Source: a virus
DNA length: 21,745 nucleotides
Virus record (IMG/VR): IMGVR_UViG_3300044535_000907
Coordinates: 1-21,745 of that record
Reading direction: 5' to 3' (one strand)
Part shown: positions 20,575 to 21,745 of the stretch, piece after piece
How positions within the stretch are numbered: position 1 is the stretch's first letter
How the letters are laid out: each line of letters starts with the position of its first letter
Program-made: the position numbers and the translations under genes
Notes under the pieces: generated by a model
What the model was told of the DNA's origin: nothing
Seen by the model: the letters and a program-made list of their open reading frames with translations, nothing else
Databases searched by the model: none

Positions 20575-21159
20575 ATGATAGTTTATATACACGGTGCGTC
20601 AGCCACAGCAGAAAGTTTCACACACATCCGACAATTTGTGCGAGACCACACAGAAGAACCTGACACTGCTTTGGAATACAACAGCGAGGCAGGGTTTGAG
20701 CACAATCTCCAGGCCATGCAAGGACAACTGGACGATGCTGATCGACTGTTCTTTGTGAGCCACAGCCTGGGTGGCATCTATGCCCTGCATCTGGCCAACT
20801 ACTACAGTGAAACCACTGTGGGCGGTGTGAGCCTGAGCACACCTTATGGTGGCAGCAAGCAAGCAGACTTTGCACGGTATTTTTTGCCATTCAATAGGCT
20901 GATGAAGGACATTGGTCCGTTGAGTCGCCCCATGGCTGATGCCAAAAAGTTGCCCCCGCCCCCAAATTGGACACAAGTTGTTACCACACGTGGTGCCAGT
21001 CCTTGGATACAAGAACCCAATGATGGTGTGGTCACCATAGAAAGCCAGCAGTATCGCACAGACTTTGAACTGGTGGAACTGCCGCTAAACCATTATGAAG
21101 TTGTGATCAGCAACGCCGTGGTTGAACTCATCCTGGATCGTATTGCTCGTGTGATCTAA
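20575..21159 (+). CDS. alpha/beta hydrolase (lipase/esterase-like)
   Basis: The 194-residue product has the full layout of a short alpha/beta hydrolase: the oxyanion-hole segment IVYIHGASAT (residues 2-11), the nucleophile elbow SHSLGG with Ser64 (Ser replaces the first Gly of GxSxG), the acid D150 in PNDGVVTIES, and H173 in LPLNHYEVV. STPYGGSKQADFARYF after the elbow is typical of lipase-like members acting on membrane lipids or acyl esters. There is no signal peptide, so it is cytoplasmic, or reaches the envelope only at lysis. The ATG has no ribosome binding site and follows a GATAAGTATT element. It could aid lysis or rework host lipid; not shown. Confidence 0.86.
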   Translation: MIVYIHGASATAESFTHIRQFVRDHTEEPDTALEYNSEAGFEHNLQAMQGQLDDADRLFFVSHSLGGIYALHLANYYSETTVGGVSLSTPYGGSKQADFARYFLPFNRLMKDIGPLSRPMADAKKLPPPPNWTQVVTTRGASPWIQEPNDGVVTIESQQYRTDFELVELPLNHYEVVISNAVVELILDRIARVI

Positions 21160-21167
21160 TAAAAATA

Positions 21168-21196
21168 TTGATCTGCCGACAGGATTAATATATACT
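21168..21196 (+). promoter_or_regulatory. sigma70 promoter upstream of 21218
   Basis: TTGATC (21168-21173), 17-base spacer, TATACT (21191-21196). The expected transcript start is near 21203 and the gene's AGGAG (21208-21212) follows, so this leader is short but conventional. Confidence 0.72.
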
Positions 21197-21217
21197 AAGC
21201 AATATTCAGGAGACATT

Positions 21218-21409
21218 ATGAGCAAAGGCACACGACCCCGTCCCAGTGTGGTCAGTCAAGAAGAACTGGCTGCACGACACGAATCAATTTTTGGCAAGAA
21301 GCCACCAAAGGAACGTTATGTTCCACCACCCTTGCCACCTGAACTAGCAGGACCCAGTTCATTTGAACAGCAGTTGGGTGTGGCCAAACTTCCGCCTGGA
21401 AGAACATAA
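21218..21409 (+). CDS. small conserved phage protein, 63 aa
   Basis: The 63-residue basic, Pro-rich product begins MSKGTRPRPSVVSQEELAA and ends AKLPPGRT. I recall small proteins with the same opening (KGxRPRPxxVSQEE) as unnamed genes in T4-like cyanophages. The C-terminal half (KERYVPPPLPPELAGPSS) is probably unstructured. It has its own promoter at 21168-21196 and AGGAG 5 bases before the ATG, so it is likely expressed separately and early. No function known. Confidence 0.8.
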   Translation: MSKGTRPRPSVVSQEELAARHESIFGKKPPKERYVPPPLPPELAGPSSFEQQLGVAKLPPGRT

Positions 21410-21434
21410 ATTGGCAAAAGACATTTAAAAATCG

Positions 21435-21463
21435 TTGACTTTCTTGTCACTGTCATATATAAT
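21435..21463 (+). promoter_or_regulatory. sigma70 promoter just before a short ORF
   Basis: TTGACT (21435-21440), 17-base spacer, consensus TATAAT (21458-21463). The ATG of a 32-codon ORF follows 5 bases later (21469), so the predicted start site coincides with it. The transcript would end at the terminator at 21588-21620. Confidence 0.8.
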
Positions 21464-21468
21464 ACACT

Positions 21469-21567
21469 ATGATTAAGCAAAACGCCCAACTGTCCTTTGA
21501 GATACCCTCACATGATTATCGTGAGGCGCTGGCCTATACTACAAACAGCGGGAGCAGTGGTACCTAA
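21469..21567 (+). CDS. 32-aa ORF on a short, self-terminating transcript
   Basis: Starts at the predicted transcription start of the 21435-21463 promoter and encodes MIKQNAQLSFEIPSHDYREA followed by LAYTTNSGSSGT. There is no Shine-Dalgarno sequence; the message would be leaderless. It ends 21 bases before a strong terminator, so the transcription unit is only about 140 bases. The unit might instead be a small noncoding RNA. No family recognised. Confidence 0.4.
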   Translation: MIKQNAQLSFEIPSHDYREALAYTTNSGSSGT

Positions 21568-21587
21568 TATAAAAGTACTACTCAAGC

Positions 21588-21620
21588 AAAAACCCGCTTT
21601 CTAGGCGGGTTTTTCTTTTT
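21588..21620 (+). terminator. strong rho-independent terminator
   Basis: AAAAACCCGC (21588-21597) pairs with GCGGGTTTTT (21605-21614) as a 10-bp stem around loop TTTCTAG, followed by CTTTTT. AAGTACTA (21573-21580), the complement of the TAGTACTT motif found at 14508-14582, lies just upstream. Confidence 0.9.
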
Positions 21621-21624
21621 GTGC

Positions 21625-21653
21625 TAGACCAATAATTCGAGAGATGTTATACT
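21625..21653 (+). promoter_or_regulatory. sigma70 extended -10 promoter
   Basis: TAGACC (21625-21630; one base from the TTGACC used elsewhere), 17-base spacer, TGT plus TATACT (21648-21653). It lies directly behind the terminator, so it starts a new transcription unit that runs off the window. Confidence 0.65.
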
Positions 21654-21680
21654 AGAGACTAGTCAGAAAGCAACAGCAAA

Positions 21681-21720
21681 GTTTGCAAAGACCCTACAAA
21701 GTTTAGGGCTTTTGCAAAAC
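21681..21720 (+). other. long imperfect hairpin in the leader of the last transcript
   Basis: Arms 21681-21696 and 21704-21720 pair as GTTTGCAAAG-A-CCCTA with TAGGG-C-TTTTGCAAAAC, about 15 base pairs interrupted by three single-base bulges, with a 7-base loop CAAAGTT. It begins about 21 bases after the predicted start of the 21625-21653 promoter. There is no T tract, so it is not a normal terminator. It could be a small structured RNA or a leader element. TTGACC at 21724-21729 may be another -35, its -10 lying beyond the window. Confidence 0.5.
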
Positions 21721-21745
21721 AAGTTGACCAGAATAGCACAAGATG

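Noticed and set aside
1-21745. CRISPR arrays, insertion sequences, integrase or attachment sites
   Set aside because: No regularly spaced repeats, transposase-like ORFs, recombinase motifs or tRNA-end duplications were seen.

Overview
The window looks like part of the genome of a lytic tailed phage, most likely a T4-like (myovirus-type) phage of an aquatic bacterium. This rests on very tight packing with ATGA, GTGA and TGATG stop/start overlaps, many small uncharacterised proteins resembling ones I remember from marine T4-like phages, a phage-type 5'-3' exonuclease, a MazG-like pyrophosphatase, a GIY-YIG nuclease, a tRNA cluster and a phage-encoded tmRNA. No integrase, transposase, rRNA, CRISPR array or structural gene is visible. 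No database search was possible; family calls come from motifs and memory.

Layout. (1) Bases 3-11892 form an almost unbroken plus-strand series: GTP cyclohydrolase I (folE, cut by the window start), small proteins, a Bax-inhibitor-1-like membrane protein, a HIT protein, queD, a GT2-like glycosyltransferase, a first radical-SAM protein with a B12-binding-like N-terminus, an SGNH hydrolase, queE, a cytidylyltransferase, a second SGNH hydrolase, the exonuclease, a MazG-like protein and several conserved phage proteins. folE, queD and queE together supply most of the route from GTP to the 7-deazaguanine precursor preQ0; queC is not in the window. (2) Bases 11873-14507 are a three-gene minus-strand cassette, coupled by ATGA overlaps: two related glycosyltransferase-like proteins flank a possible ParB-like protein. 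(3) Bases 14508-14617 are a divergent control region with repeated TAGTACTT/A motifs. (4) Bases 14618-17226 hold a GIY-YIG nuclease gene and then a string of small accessory genes. (5) Bases 17242-19221 encode a second, different radical-SAM protein. (6) Bases 19239-20560 carry a 45-residue HTH-like protein, three tRNA genes, one protein gene and a circularly permuted two-piece tmRNA gene. (7) Bases 20575-21745 carry an alpha/beta hydrolase, two small genes, several sigma70-type promoters, a strong terminator and a promoter followed by a long hairpin.

The most striking element is the permuted tmRNA gene (about 20190-20537). The acceptor half (T arm, CCA end) lies upstream of the coding half, which encodes the tag ANDSQFALAA. 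The two halves pair into a 7-bp acceptor stem with the G3-U70 alanine identity pair. The roughly 120-base spacer that would be cut out is almost filled by a 37-codon ORF for a small hydrophobic peptide. Next to it is a class II tRNA with a CAU anticodon, an unexpected combination. Several genes lacking a Shine-Dalgarno sequence begin only a few bases after a -10-like element, suggesting leaderless or very short-leader mRNAs.
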